Positions 1 through 9,974 of a DNA stretch of 64,000 nt are shown piece after piece. How positions within the stretch are numbered: the stretch's first letter is position 1; each line of letters opens with the position of its first letter. The notes under the pieces were generated by a model. That model was not told the DNA's origin. It was given only the letters and a program-made list of their open reading frames with translations, and did no database searches. The position numbers and the translations under genes are program-made. Source of the DNA: Miscanthus floridulus (Eukaryota > Streptophyta > Magnoliopsida > Poales > Poaceae); assembly GCF_019320115.1 (NCBI RefSeq), contig NC_089582.1:116876637-116940636 (forward strand), read 5' to 3'.

Positions 1-254
1 AGGAAATAAGGCAATGTCGGCTTCTAACACGGGTACAGAAATGATTTTTACAGACACCTCTCTTTTCGAACAGAGGCGATTGACTTAGGACACCACCTCT
101 AACCTTGGCGGGGGGAGGCACTGTAGCTTCATAACTGGTTCCCTCAGGAAAGACCGCCTCTGGAAACGTATCATTTCTAGGGGCAGTTCAGTTAAGACAA
201 CCGCGTCTAAAAATACGATTTTTGGGGACGGGCGTCTTTACAGAACCATCAGGT
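1..254. repeat. CACTA-type subterminal repeat remnant
   Basis: The stretch holds short degenerate blocks such as 'GGGGCAGTTCAGTTAAGACA' and 'TTTTTGGGGACGGGCG', alternating in orientation. They resemble the blocks at 31430-31941, which end in a CACTA-like terminus. No transposase is present here. The Copia solo LTR that follows appears to have inserted into it. Family assignment is by resemblance only. Confidence 0.45.
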
Positions 255-689
255 TGAAAGCATTTAGGCCCCTAGTTGGGTTTCGATGATTAATGACAAT
301 ACGTGATTACTATGACCAACGTGTGTTTTATAGAGGCAATTAAGTTAGGTCATGGTAATGGAGATCGATTGGGCTATCATGGTGGTCATGCCCCTTGATG
401 GAAATCGTTTAGGTTTTCAAAGGATGGACGACAAGGTTAAGGATGGACCAGTTCTAAGTGTCGTTTGGTATTGAAGAGACACTTAGAGTAGTTTAGGACT
501 TTGTTTTTCCTTTGGCCATACTATTAAGGGGGTATGGACGGGTAGCTTGACCTAGGTGAGTCTAGTGGGTTAGGTGTGGTGCACACTTGCTAAACCTAGC
601 ACTAGGTAGCTCCTAAAAAGCCCTTAGATCCATTGGAGCAAACTTCATTCACGTACGTTCGAAAGTGAGAAGTGAATGGAGGGTCAAAT

Positions 690-960
690 ACTGACCGGAC
701 GCTGGCGCAGAGTCCGGTCAATTCATTTGATCAAAGTGAAGTCGTCTGGAAGTGACCGGACACTGAGAGGTCAAGTGATCGGACGCTGGGGGCCAGCGTC
801 CGGTCGACTCCAGTAAGGTTCCAGAGAGGGAAAATCTCGACCGGACGCGTCCGGTCAGTGCTGACCGGACGTTGGCCAGCGTCCGGTCACACTTTAAACA
901 CTGGAGTTCGGGGTGAACTGACCGGCGCGTCCAGTCAACATGACCGGAGCATCCGGTCAC
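690..960. repeat. Degenerate GACCGGACGC repeat cluster in LTR
   Basis: About ten copies of GACCGGACG or its complement CGTCCGGTC occur here in both orientations, with variable spacing, just upstream of the LTR TATA box. The position suggests an LTR enhancer-like region (U3). Function is inferred from position only. Confidence 0.6.
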
Positions 961-999
961 CCCGCAGAGGCACATAATGGTTCGTTTTTCAGCCCATGT

Positions 1000-1007
1000 T
1001 ATAAATA
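1000..1007 (+). promoter_or_regulatory. TATA box of the Copia solo LTR
   Basis: TATAAATA lies about two thirds of the way from the LTR end, directly downstream of the CCGGACG cluster. That is the expected U3/R boundary arrangement. The LTR could in principle start transcription rightwards. Confidence 0.5.
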
Positions 1008-1725
1008 CTTCATCCATTCGTGTGTGGGGGCACTTTTGCTCATTTTAACAGCTGAGAAACAAGAAGAGCAAGGTCCTAGTAAGGTGATTGAGATTTGAGA
1101 ATCCCAAAGAGAGCCCTCATTAGTGAGATCAAGGGTAGCAAAGTGTGCATCCACCCTTCTTATTAGGCTTGTTGTGGTCAAGTGAGAGTTCGTGCTTGTT
1201 ACTCTGGGTGATCGCCATCACCTAGACGGCTTGGTGGTGATTGGGAGCTTGGTGATCATCCGGCGGGGCTTGTGGATGACCCAACTTAAGTTATGAGCGG
1301 TTGTGGGTGATTCACCACGACGGAGTGTCGAAGAATCAACCCGTAGAGAGCACTTGATCCTTGCGCGGATCAAGGGGCAGCTACACCCTTGCGCGGGTGC
1401 TCCAACGAGGACTAGTGGGGAGTGAACGAGGACTAGTGGGGAGTGGCGACTCTACGATACCTCGGCAAAACATCGCCGCGTTCCTTCTTCTCTATTTACT
1501 TTGAGCATTTACTTTGAGCAATTCAATATTTGTCTTTACATTCATAGAATTGTTATGCTAGAGTAGGATTAGAACTTAGGTTGCAAGACTTTTTGTGCGA
1601 TAGAACATTACAAACACTTTCTAGGCACAAGGGGTTAATTGGGCTAACAATAGGATTTAATTATTGCAAAGAAATTTTAGAATTAGCCCAATTCACCCTC
1701 CCTCTTGGGCATCTTGATCCTTTCA

Positions 1726-2388
1726 CATGTAACATGTTTTCTTTTGTGAATGACAGAGCACAGACGTCGACACCCACACCCACATGAGCACATCGTCTAC
1801 CACTAAAAGGACTGTATATCTAAATTCTAGAATAAATCTAGCAAAATGTGAACACCTATGTTAACTCGAGGACTTAACCCTGACAGTTAGGTGAACATTC
1901 TGCTAAGCTGAATTGGCTAAAGTCGGGTTCCACTCTGACGTAGTAAATGTATATTTGAATGATGAAGGAGAGTATAGCATAGTAGATATATACAATGCCT
2001 ACACACGCTTCTTTTTGGCCCAGATAATAAACCGGATCTACTACTGTACAGCTTGCAAATTGATAAAGCAAGAACAAATCTACCGTCGATTCCAAAGGTA
2101 CAAGTAATTAAACTGCACCTGATGAAGATTACTTTATCAATGAATGGATCAAGGCTCTATGTCGCCGTACGTGTATATATAAGGGAACTCAACATAGCTA
2201 GATCCCGCTCTTATTGAAGAAACGAAGAAGCTCCCAGCACGTACGTACGTGTATATGAAGCTGACATGGGCAGCAAAACAGATGTGTCTTTCTATCCGTA
2301 GTAGTATACACGCTATAATAATTCTAACAAACCATACAACAATAAAATTAATTAATTCAGTCTAGTACACATGTCGTTGACACGTTCT
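1726..2388. other. Intergenic, no gene recognised
   Basis: Only short unrelated ORFs occur and none has a recognisable domain. A TATATATAAGGG motif at about 2174-2185 resembles a plant TATA box, but no coding sequence follows it. The stretch is AT-rich and unique-looking. Confidence 0.5.
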
Positions 2389-2506
2389 GACTGGTTTGGA
2401 TGTTATTGGATTCATCTCGATCCACACGTGCTGAGGTGAAAAAGTTCCACTCCAATTCATCCTAACACATGTGGATAGATATGAATCCAACTACGTGCAA
2501 ACAAGA
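2389..2506. repeat. Short MITE-like inverted repeat
   Basis: The left arm (…TTGGATTCATCTCGATCCACACGTG…) pairs with the right arm (…CACATGTGGATAGATATGAATCCAA…) over about 45 bp each. The unpaired centre is short and the total is about 118 bp. This is the architecture of a grass MITE. I could not define a target duplication, so the superfamily is open. Confidence 0.6.
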
Positions 2507-2905
2507 CCGTGCGGATATATATACGCACACCATGGCCAATCATTATTGGGTAACCTGTTTGGCTATTTGAATGAATCATGAGATGTGTTGATGTTCACAG
2601 GATCCAAGCCCCTTCAATAGTAGCTACATAGCTAACATACACTTTATTCCATGGACAGACAGAGACAACATCGAGATTCCAGAGCACACACAACGCAATG
2701 GATTAGTACGTCACGATCGTCCATCGTCGTCGTTTTACCCTCTAAATCAACATTAGCATCTATTTACCCTGACCTGACCCGCGACATTTTCGCACAGCTT
2801 GTACGTGACGCGAGTGATGTTACGTCGTTACGTACGGAGAGATAGACGACGACTGGTTGAGATCGTCTGGTGAGCTAGCTCTACGATCTGGCTAGCACTA
2901 GCTAG

Positions 2906-3760
2906 CTAGGTAGCCGCGCTGTCCTGCATCCTCTGGAGCAGCGCGGCGCGGAGGCCGTCGTCGTCGTCCTGCATCGGGGTTGCCACGTCAACCACGACGT
3001 CCTGCACGGTCATGCCGTTCACGCGGGTCACGCAGGCGTGCTGCACGTGGAGCTCCAGCGACCGGAGCGCGCTCATCAGCCGCGCGGGCGCGTGCGGGGC
3101 CGCGCTCGTCGCGCGCACCGCGGCCGCGTCGGGCCCCAGCATCCGCACCTCCACCACCTCGTCGGCGCCGCCGGCTCCCGGTCGTCCCTCATGAGCGCCG
3201 CAGGCGGTGGCCGCGGCTACGGGCTCCCACCTCGCCGCGGCGGCCCGCCTTGACTCGGCCTCGAGCCGCGCGATACGGTCGCGCAGCTCCGCGATGTAGG
3301 CGGCGGCGTCCGCGAGCAGGGAGGCCTTGTCCATGCGCGACACGGTGGGCACGGCGGCGCGGAGGTCGCAGAACCGGCGGTTCAGCTTCTCCCGGCGCTG
3401 GCGCTCGGCCTCCACGTGGCTGACGGTGGGGCCGTCTGGGCGGGGGCCGGGCTTCCGCCCCCGCCGCTTCCCGGGGCGCTGCTGCGCCGGAGCCTTGACG
3501 CTCAGCTCCGCCTGCGGCGGTGGCTGAGGAGGAAGCGGCTGCTCGTTGAGCTCAGAGTCCGGGGAGAGCGAGCTCCCCACGGGCCACAGGTCGTCCACGT
3601 CGTCGTAGCCCTTGTTCTTGGCCACGACGACCTCGTCGAGCAGCCATTGCTCGGGGACCTCACAGGAGGCGAACTCGATGACTGGGTGGCCGGCGTGGGA
3701 GAAGAAGGACGGTGGCGAGGGCGGGGAGAAGGAGGAGCACGGGGAGAGCAGGTCGTCCAT
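2906..3760 (-). CDS. bHLH transcription factor, RERJ1/MYC-JAM-like, intronless
   Basis: The 284-residue protein is predicted to be nuclear. It has a basic NLS/AT-hook-like stretch (KRRGRKPG, residues 98-105). The basic region begins SHVEAERQRREKLNRRF and has His115, Glu119 and Arg123, the canonical H-E-R set for E-box/G-box binding. Helix-loop-helix spans roughly 124-165 and an ACT-like C-terminal region 200-262. It lacks the N-terminal bHLH-MYC (JID) domain of full MYC2/JAM proteins. This architecture and the wording of the bHLH resemble rice RERJ1, a jasmonate-responsive factor; that is recognition from memory, so no symbol is given. The start at 3760 is preferred over the upstream in-frame ATG at 3814, which lies only about 11 bp from the TATA box at 3825-3831. 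There is no frameshift or stop. It is the only intact host-type gene in the window. Confidence 0.9.
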   Translation of the reverse strand: MDDLLSPCSSFSPPSPPSFFSHAGHPVIEFASCEVPEQWLLDEVVVAKNKGYDDVDDLWPVGSSLSPDSELNEQPLPPQPPPQAELSVKAPAQQRPGKRRGRKPGPRPDGPTVSHVEAERQRREKLNRRFCDLRAAVPTVSRMDKASLLADAAAYIAELRDRIARLEAESRRAAAARWEPVAAATACGAHEGRPGAGGADEVVEVRMLGPDAAAVRATSAAPHAPARLMSALRSLELHVQHACVTRVNGMTVQDVVVDVATPMQDDDDGLRAALLQRMQDSAAT

Positions 3761-3824
3761 TGTCAACCTCAAGTGCCAGCGTGGGTGTGCGGCACTGCTT
3801 GCCGGTAGTAGCATACAGGCTCTG

Positions 3825-3831
3825 TTTTATA
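3825..3831 (-). promoter_or_regulatory. TATA box of the bHLH gene
   Basis: On the minus strand the sequence reads CACTATAAAACAG. Transcription would begin about 30 bp downstream, near 3798, giving a 5' leader of about 40 nt before the ATG at 3760. The ATG at 3814 would lie upstream of that start, which decides the start codon. Confidence 0.75.
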
Positions 3832-3966
3832 GTGCCGGCGATACATTTGCATTTAGGACCTCGGCTACCTGCTTTTATTGCCAACAGGGAGGCTCCTTAG
3901 CCTGGCAGCTGGGGAAGTTGGGAGTTGGGAATGGGAAACTTTGCTTGTCCACCAGAATATACTTGA

Positions 3967-4209
3967 GCTGTGTTTAGTTGTAGGAATTTAGATTTTGGGG
4001 CTATTGTAGCACGTTCGTTTTTATTTGTCAAATAGTGTTCAAACATGGACTAATTAGGCTCAAAACGTTCATCTCGCAATTTTCCACCAAACTGTGCAAT
4101 TAGTTTTTCTTTTCGTCTACATTTAATGCTCCATGCACGGGCCACAAACATTCGATGTGACAGGTACTGTAGCAACTTTTTGGAAGTTGGGGTGAAACTA
4201 AACAAGGGC
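3967..4209. mobile_element. MITE of the GTTTAGTT…AACTAAAC type
   Basis: Terminal inverted repeats are CTGTGTTTAGTT on the left and AACTAAACAAGGG on the right. Internal text includes ATGGACTAATTAGGCTCAAAA and GTCTACATTTAATGCTCCATGCA. It is a very common non-coding MITE in panicoid grasses (established knowledge). CTTGA appears on both sides as a possible short target duplication. It lies about 150 bp upstream of the bHLH TATA box. Confidence 0.75.
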
Positions 4210-4272
4210 TTGATATACGAATACAACACCACGGTGAGAACGTGACAGGAGTTGGTCAAACAATAAACTATA

Positions 4273-4376
4273 CTCCGGTTCGTCTCAAAATAAATTAAGT
4301 TACAGTAGCTATGTACATAGACAAGCACTTGTCTAGATATATAGCTAAAAATTAATTTATATTGGAACAGAGGAAG
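4273..4376. mobile_element. Stowaway MITE (Tc1/mariner-type), intact
   Basis: The 104-bp element is flanked by TA on both sides (4271-4272 and 4377-4378). Its ends are CTCCGGTTCGTCTCAAAATAAATT and the imperfect complement AATTTATATTGGAACAGAGGAAG. The CTCC…GGAG-type ends and TA duplication are diagnostic of Stowaway. Confidence 0.85.
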
Positions 4377-4505
4377 TATACAATAAATCACTAACATTCT
4401 TTTTGCAACGTGAAACTTATTTTCTAAATTGTACGCTTTTCTATAGAAAATAAATTTATTTTTGTGAAATTATTGCGTGAATCCCATAAAATTCTTATAT
4501 TGTAA

Positions 4506-4658
4506 GGGGGGGGGGGTAAGTTGTTGGTAAATTGATAATGGAAATGCTAGACCACATACACATGAAAATGAGCAAAACATTAGGTAATGTTTCTTGTTAG
4601 ATCATCACGATCGAATGGATCTAGTAGTTTGTTGCCCCCCCCCCCCCCCCAACCCCCC
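4506..4658. repeat. Facing poly-G and poly-C runs
   Basis: An 11-base G run (4506-4516) is followed about 120 bp later by a 16-base C run (4635-4650), then AA and six more C. The runs are complementary in orientation and could pair or form a G-rich structure. Run lengths in such places are often unreliable. Confidence 0.6.
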
Positions 4659-6436
4659 AATCAATGACCCCTCCAACCGAGCCTCTAGTCATCCCACCGC
4701 TGTCATCGATGATCTACAGAGAAGACGAAAAAAACCCTCCTCCTAAACACCACCCAGCCATCTTGGCGCTACCACCGAAGATCCTTAGAGAAGATGGAAA
4801 CCCTCCTCCTTTAAACCTATCACAAACTTTCTTGTCGACAACAAATAGGCATCAGTCACATGAAAAATCTCATGACTAATGGTGTATAGGAGATGTTAGA
4901 GTGTGTCACACATGAGAGCTCACGTCTAGGATTGACCTATCACCTCCTGTGACCACGAGACGTTCCAGGTTTAATTTCCTGACCATTACTATGATGGGCG
5001 CACTGCTTGTTATAGTTCGTAGAAAATATGGTCTACCTGGTTATACTCACGAGCCGGTGCCAAACCAGGTGCACGCACATCTACAAGATCCCACTATGAA
5101 CAAAATCCTAATCTCAATTAAAAAAAACTAGCTTGATGGGTGCGTGAGAGCTAACCCACATATACATTGATGGTTCTCCATCCCCATTGATCTTTGGTAT
5201 GAGACTAATAAATCTAACAAGAGGCGTGAGAAATAATAACCCAACAAACAAAACTAAGGTCAATGGATGTGCATGTATTCTGAAATCAATCTCCCCCAAG
5301 CTAGTCTTTTTCTTGCCAGCTATTTGTGGATCCACCTGTTCGTGTGTTTACACTAGCTAGCTAAAGTCGGTCAAGAGCAAAGTCTACTAGCAGAGACACA
5401 CGGAACGTGCGAAATCACCGGCCAAAGCGCTATCGCTGTCGTCGCACGCGTACATGCGGCGTACACAGTCCTATTCTTCGGAACTATTTCAACAGTATTT
5501 TTCAATAAATAAATAATATTTTTCTCTCATAATAAATTAACATCAGTCTCAACATAAATCAAATTTTAGCGAAACTAACCGGGGGAGTATCGAATAGTAG
5601 GGACTGCGTACGTACGCACGCAGACATTTATGACCAGCAGGTGCGCCTCTTTGTGCATGTAGAAATTTGAAATATATATATATATATATATATATGTGGC
5701 CCTTTCTTTTTTCCGGGTTTGTGGAAAATATTACTATATGCGGTGGACCATGCATGCATGTGTTAAATCTTTTGGGCAGGATATGTATGCTCGAAAAATC
5801 GTTGTGCATGCATTGCATAGTGTTTATGATGCCTGATCGAGGAGGTCGTTGGGTCGCTTTCAGAACAAGACGTAGTACTCCTCTCTGTATCTGTAGTAGT
5901 ACTCTACCTCTACGTGGGGGCCGGGCTCGCTTTGGGCGACGCGGCGGATCGAGGGGGCGCAGGGGGCGCCAGGCGTCGGTCCAAACCACACCACGGCGCT
6001 GGCCGTACGTGGTCCTCGTACGGCAGAACACCGGCCGGTGACGCCCTAGCTTGCGCGTCCACAACACAGCAGGATCCTGCCGGCCGGCGTAGCCGCTAGT
6101 ACCTAGTACGTATAGCTCCCGGCTCATGTTTCGCGCTCTCGATCGATGGATATCTGCCGCTAGCTATAGCTGCTCATTCATTCGATCCGCCTCGTGGCGC
6201 CCGGGCCTCTCGATCGCGCTACCGTACGGCAGCGCCACCGCCTACCGTGCCCGGCCCCGGCCGCGCGCCCGGCGTACCGCGTACACGCATACGTATACTG
6301 TAGTACATACACATGCGGCGACTTGCTTGTTGCAAACATGCTGCTGCACGGCCAGCAATGCAGCGGCGGACCAGACGCCGGACGGCCGAGGCAGAGACTA
6401 ATAAATCACCTTGCCAGAAGGGTTCCTGGGCACGCG
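4659..6436. other. Intergenic, no gene recognised
   Basis: A (TA)n microsatellite lies at about 5672-5695. A decayed fragment at about 5480-5570 (…CAGTATTTTTCAATAAATAAATAATATTTTTCTCTCATAATAAATT…) resembles the 'CCCTGTTCG' MITE seen intact at 60234-60345. ORFs up to 192 codons occur in the GC-rich part (5549-6127, minus strand), but they show no domain and overlap microsatellite DNA, so I do not call them genes. Confidence 0.5.
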
Positions 6437-6946
6437 TAAGGCTGGACGAAAAACTCGAAGCTCGTTAGCTCGCTCGATTCGTGGCTGGCTCGGCTCGACT
6501 CGTTATGATAACGAGCTGAGCCGAGCTAAGATTTTAGCTCGTTAGTTATAACGAGCCAACTCGAGCCAGCTCGCAAGTCGGTCGCGAGCTAAACAAGCCA
6601 AGCTTTCAGGAAAAAAAAAGTATCAAAACGCATATTAGTTTTTGTATTACTTCATGTCTTGCACTTTACAATTGACTGGTAACTGATCTAGACCCTATAA
6701 ATTGACTGGTAACTGGTCTAGATGTATTTCTTTTATATTATTATTATTCTCAAACTTTAGATAAATGCAAATATTATATTTTATGTATTTTTTATACCTG
6801 GCTCACGAGCTTAACGAGCTAGCTCAAGCTTTTAACAAGTCGAGCCAAGCTGGCTTTTTAGCTCGTTAGGATAACGAGTCAAGCCGAGCTAGCCTTGTTA
6901 TCTTAACAAGTCAGAACGAGCTGAGCCAGCTCGTTATCCGGCCTTA
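6437..6946. mobile_element. hAT-type non-autonomous element
   Basis: The ends are TAAGGCTGGACGAAAAAC and, on the other strand, TAAGGCCGGATAACGAGC, which fit the hAT terminal consensus. The flanking 8-mers GGCACGCG (6429-6436) and GGCACGCA (6947-6954) match at 7 of 8. Both subterminal regions are packed with GAGCT/AGCTC words (for example AGCTCGTTAG, GAGCCGAGCT). The centre is AT-rich and non-coding. No transposase is present. Confidence 0.8.
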
Positions 6947-7028
6947 GGCACGCACCACGGCACCAGGCACCACGTACATTTTTTTTTGCTAGTCCTCAAC
7001 AGTCTAGGCCCCGAGCGTACCTGCCCCC

Positions 7029-7199
7029 AGCGGCGGATCCACAGGGGGGGCTGGGGGGGCTCCAGCCCCCCCTAATTTCTTGATTTCAAGCCTAATCACT
7101 GTAGTAAAAGCTTAATTTCACCCTTAAATCTTCATGCAAATCAATATCTCCATTGTTTTAGCCCCCCCTTATCCCGCATCGTGCATCCGCCACAGCCTG
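7029..7199. mobile_element. Probable small hAT-like MITE with GGGGGGCT ends
   Basis: The left side reads CAGCGGCGGATCCACAGGGG…CTCCAGCCCCCCC. The right side reads AGCCCCCCCTT…GCATCCGCCACAGCCTG, roughly its complement. This matches a familiar grass MITE beginning CAGTGGCGGA (recalled). A target duplication was not resolved. Confidence 0.5.
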
Positions 7200-7750
7200 C
7201 CCCATGCGTACATGCGTCATTGCAGGCCATTGCTCACGGATTTTCTTTTCGAAACAGACACACACAGGGCAGCGCGACGACGTTGGATGGACGATCATGG
7301 ACGGAGATGCTGCTGGACCTTCCAAGGGAACGCGACGACGTTTTTTTTATTAATTAATTTCGTATACCTCTTCCCATATACAAGATTCTCTAGTTTTTAA
7401 GCGATACATGCATATACTATCTACCCCCTATGCCTCTCTCTAGCTCCAGGTGGAATAAAAAAAGGTGTCATCCTAACGCCATCTCTCTAACGTCAGCTAC
7501 ACCTTCTTTTTTAGACAATGGAACAAAATATCCGGTTTCATCCTCACCGTAGAGGAATCAGACCAACTTATTATATTACAATCCAACTCTTTTAGGACTG
7601 TTATAAAATTCTGACAAAATAAACTCAATACCCATTTCTAAATTGTGAAGGCCATCCAAAAGACACAGAGAGGCTCAATGCCGTGGTCTCCAGATTACGG
7701 CAAGCCCCCAACATGAGCGCTTGTTGGTTTTCACACTGTTGCAACTGGGC

Positions 7751-8502
7751 CTAGAACCGAAGCCAGTGCGACTCCCTGAATAGAGCCTGCAAAAGAGATT
7801 TGGGTTGATATTTGTCAAAAACAACTTCATTACGTGTTATCCAGATTGACCATAAAATGGCAGATGCACCAGTCAGTAGAAGGGATCGTAAAGTTTTATC
7901 TTTCCAAGAATACCAATCATTAAATAAGTTTAGGGTATTTCGAGGTGGTTTAATTCCTAGTACCGTATGGACTGATCTCCACAAAAATATGGCATGTGAA
8001 CATTGAAAGAAAAGATGTTGAATGCATGGTTTCAGGTTTGCTACAAAAACAGCATGACCTATCTCCATTCCAATTCCTTCTTGCTAAATTATCCTTGGTG
8101 AAGATAACACCTCTTTTAAAGAACCAAAGAAAGATTTTAATCTTCAAAGGTATCTTAAGCCTCCAAACTACTTTGTGAAACTTTTAACCCATTACAAACA
8201 AGGTGACTGTACATTGAGTTTACTGTGAACAAACCTGATTTTTGTAATCGCCACACGAAAACATCATTACCATGTTGCAGATTAATATTAGCCACCCTTG
8301 CTACTATGTGATTCCTTCCCACCAATGCTCTTCTAAACTCTACATTAATAGGAACTACGCTTAATACATGTGCAACCTTTGCTTCTTTTCTAAGAACAAT
8401 ATTGAACATGATTGGGTATTGGGCTTTCAACGGTCGGTTTCCTAGCCAAGTATCTTCCCAGAACCGGATTTGGGTACCATCTTTTAACCCAAGAGTACCC
8501 AA
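7751..8502 (-). pseudogene. LINE (non-LTR retrotransposon) 3' relic, zf-RVT region
   Basis: Read on the minus strand, a stretch beginning LGLKDGTQIRFWEDTWLGN is followed, after stops and frame changes, by a region with CCFC…H…C spacing (CCFCSKPETMHS, then HLFFQC). It ends ILWSIWITRNEVVFDK. These are hallmarks of the reverse-transcriptase zinc-binding domain (zf-RVT) and the short tail after it in plant LINEs (established family knowledge). The frame is broken at least twice, near 8150 and 8010. The reverse transcriptase and endonuclease are missing, so this is a 5'-truncated dead copy. Exact ends are uncertain. Confidence 0.7.
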
Positions 8503-8628
8503 TTATTGTTCAGAGGAATTGAAACAACTTAAAATCGTTTCCGATCCTGTGTCATGTCATAAACTAGGCCACCTTCAACTACTACTTGGTTCTATATTCA
8601 TGCAAATTATATCGGTAATGCTATGATT

Positions 8629-9687
8629 AGGGCGTCCGTCCGGGCGTGTGCATCCGGACGCCCCTGTTCCTGGGCCTGCGCAGCGACCGGGTCCAATAGG
8701 CAATCAGCCTGTGAATTCCCTCTACACTCTCTCCTCCATCTCTACCCTGCAACATAATCCAATCGACCAAAATCCCCATTCGCTTTCGATCGTCGTGGCT
8801 TCACCGCATCGGACGCCCGCCCCACTCCGCCTCGCCGCTGGGCACCGCTTCTGCCACCACGTCACGCCAACTCCTCCTACATAACCTCGTTAGCGCCCGT
8901 CCCACTCCGCCTCGCCCACTCCTTCTACAGAACCTCGTCGACGCCGGCATGGTCGACAAGTCAAACATCTTTAGTGGCGCGGAGGACGGCAACGACGACT
9001 TCCTTCGGGCACTCATCAACGCGAAATTCCCTGGCAGGGACCTCGACCGCGGCGTACGGAAGCTCCTAGCCGTCGCGGAGCTCTCCTTCGCTGGTGTGCC
9101 CACGCTGCTCGGGTACCTCGTCCAAGAAGCAAGGTGACCTTGCGCAGCGCATGTTGCAAGCTTGTGTTTCAAGTGTTTCATCTTGATGTTGCAAAAATAG
9201 AACGTGATATTACACATGTTACAATGGCTATACATGTATGCTTCAAGTTTTTGTTCCAAATGCTTCATCTGTTTTTTCAGACGTTCGTTGTAAGTGTTTC
9301 GTGTGGATGTTGCATATGTTTCACATGTATGTTGCAAGTGTTTTATCTGGACGTTACACGAGTTTTCAAGTGTTTTGCAAGTGTTTCAGACGCATGTTGC
9401 CAATGTTTCAGTTGTTTCGTACGCATGTTACATGTGTTTTATCTAAATGTTTCAAAAGTAGATTGGGATGTTGTACATGTTACAATGTGACCCACCCTGC
9501 CACAACCGCCTGCTGCAATTGCTGGGGCGCCGTGCATGCTTGTGGGGGAGTGGAGGGATGGAGTGCTGCTCGGCAATGGGCGCGAGAAGTGGGGGCTCAG
9601 TTTCCTGGGAGCAGCAGCGCCGGGCGCAGAAACGGACGGCGGCCATGGGCATCCGGACGTGGGCGTCCCTCCGGACGTCCGGACCCT
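8629..9687. mobile_element. MULE-like repeat with GGGCGTCCG ends
   Basis: The left end AGGGCGTCCGTCCGGGCG and the complement of the right end AGGGTCCGGACGTCCGGAGG form imperfect inverted termini. The 9150-9480 part consists of degenerate repeats of ATGTTGCAAGTGTTTCA, and the whole has the look of a widely dispersed grass Mutator-like repeat. A possible captured coding piece lies at 8949-9137 (plus strand). I found no convincing 9-bp duplication, so the boundaries are tentative. Confidence 0.5.
8949..9137 (+). other. Short ORF in the MULE-like repeat, possible captured exon
   Basis: A 62-codon GC-rich ORF (begins MVDKSNIFSGAEDG, ends LLGYLVQEAR) has base composition unlike the flanking AT-rich repeat. 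I do not recognise a domain. It may be a captured host exon, as happens in Pack-MULEs, or chance. Confidence 0.3.
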
Positions 9688-9710
9688 TGCAGTGCTGATA
9701 TTATATTGGG

Positions 9711-9974
9711 TATATGTCCCAAAAAAATATTATTATGGGATTCGTGGTGGTCAAAATTTATTAAGTTTGACTAGGTTTGTAAAATATATTAGCAATATTT
9801 GTATCTTTAAATAAGTTTTTATGAAAATATTTGTATCTTCAAATAAATTTCGGCGATTCATCTAATCTAATGATACTAATTATGTAACATAAATATTAAT
9901 ATATATTTGGTCAAAGTAAAAAGTTTGATTTCTTGAAAAGTGAGGGTGATATTTTTTTTATGAGATGGAGGGAG
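9711..9974. mobile_element. Stowaway MITE, decayed left end
   Basis: The right end reads GATGGAGGGAG followed by TA, the usual Stowaway terminus. The left end (ATGTCCCAAAAAAATATT) is its degenerate partner. The internal text TTTGGTCAAAGTAAAAAGTTTGA is also found in the fragment at 61538-61772, so the two are the same family. Confidence 0.65.

Larger units (their letters stand above)
255..1725 (+). mobile_element. Copia (SIRE/Maximus-like) solo LTR
   Basis: The element starts TG (TGAAAGCATTTAGGCCCC) and ends CA (ATCTTGATCCTTTCA). The flanking 5-mers are CAGGT (250-254) and CATGT (1726-1730), matching at 4 of 5 positions, as for an old target duplication. The text 'CCCCTAGTTGGGTTTCGATGATTAATGAC' near the start and 'CAATTCACCCTCCCTCTTGGGCATC' near the end are typical of grass SIRE-lineage Copia LTRs (established knowledge). 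A TATA box sits at 1000-1007. No primer-binding site or coding region follows, so this is a solo LTR and not half of an intact element. A cluster of CCGGACGC motifs lies at 690-960. Confidence 0.75.

Noticed and set aside
2980..3423. Arg-rich ORFs on the plus strand opposite the bHLH gene
   Set aside because: They are shadows of a GC-rich gene: no domain, composition-driven.
3761..3814. Upstream in-frame ATG extending the bHLH protein by 18 residues
   Set aside because: It lies only about 11 bp from the TATA box at 3825-3831, ahead of the expected transcription start. The ATG at 3760 gives the natural bHLH N-terminus.
5549..6127. 192-codon minus-strand ORF
   Set aside because: It crosses a TA microsatellite and has no domain or plausible splice context. 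The length is explained by GC-rich sequence.
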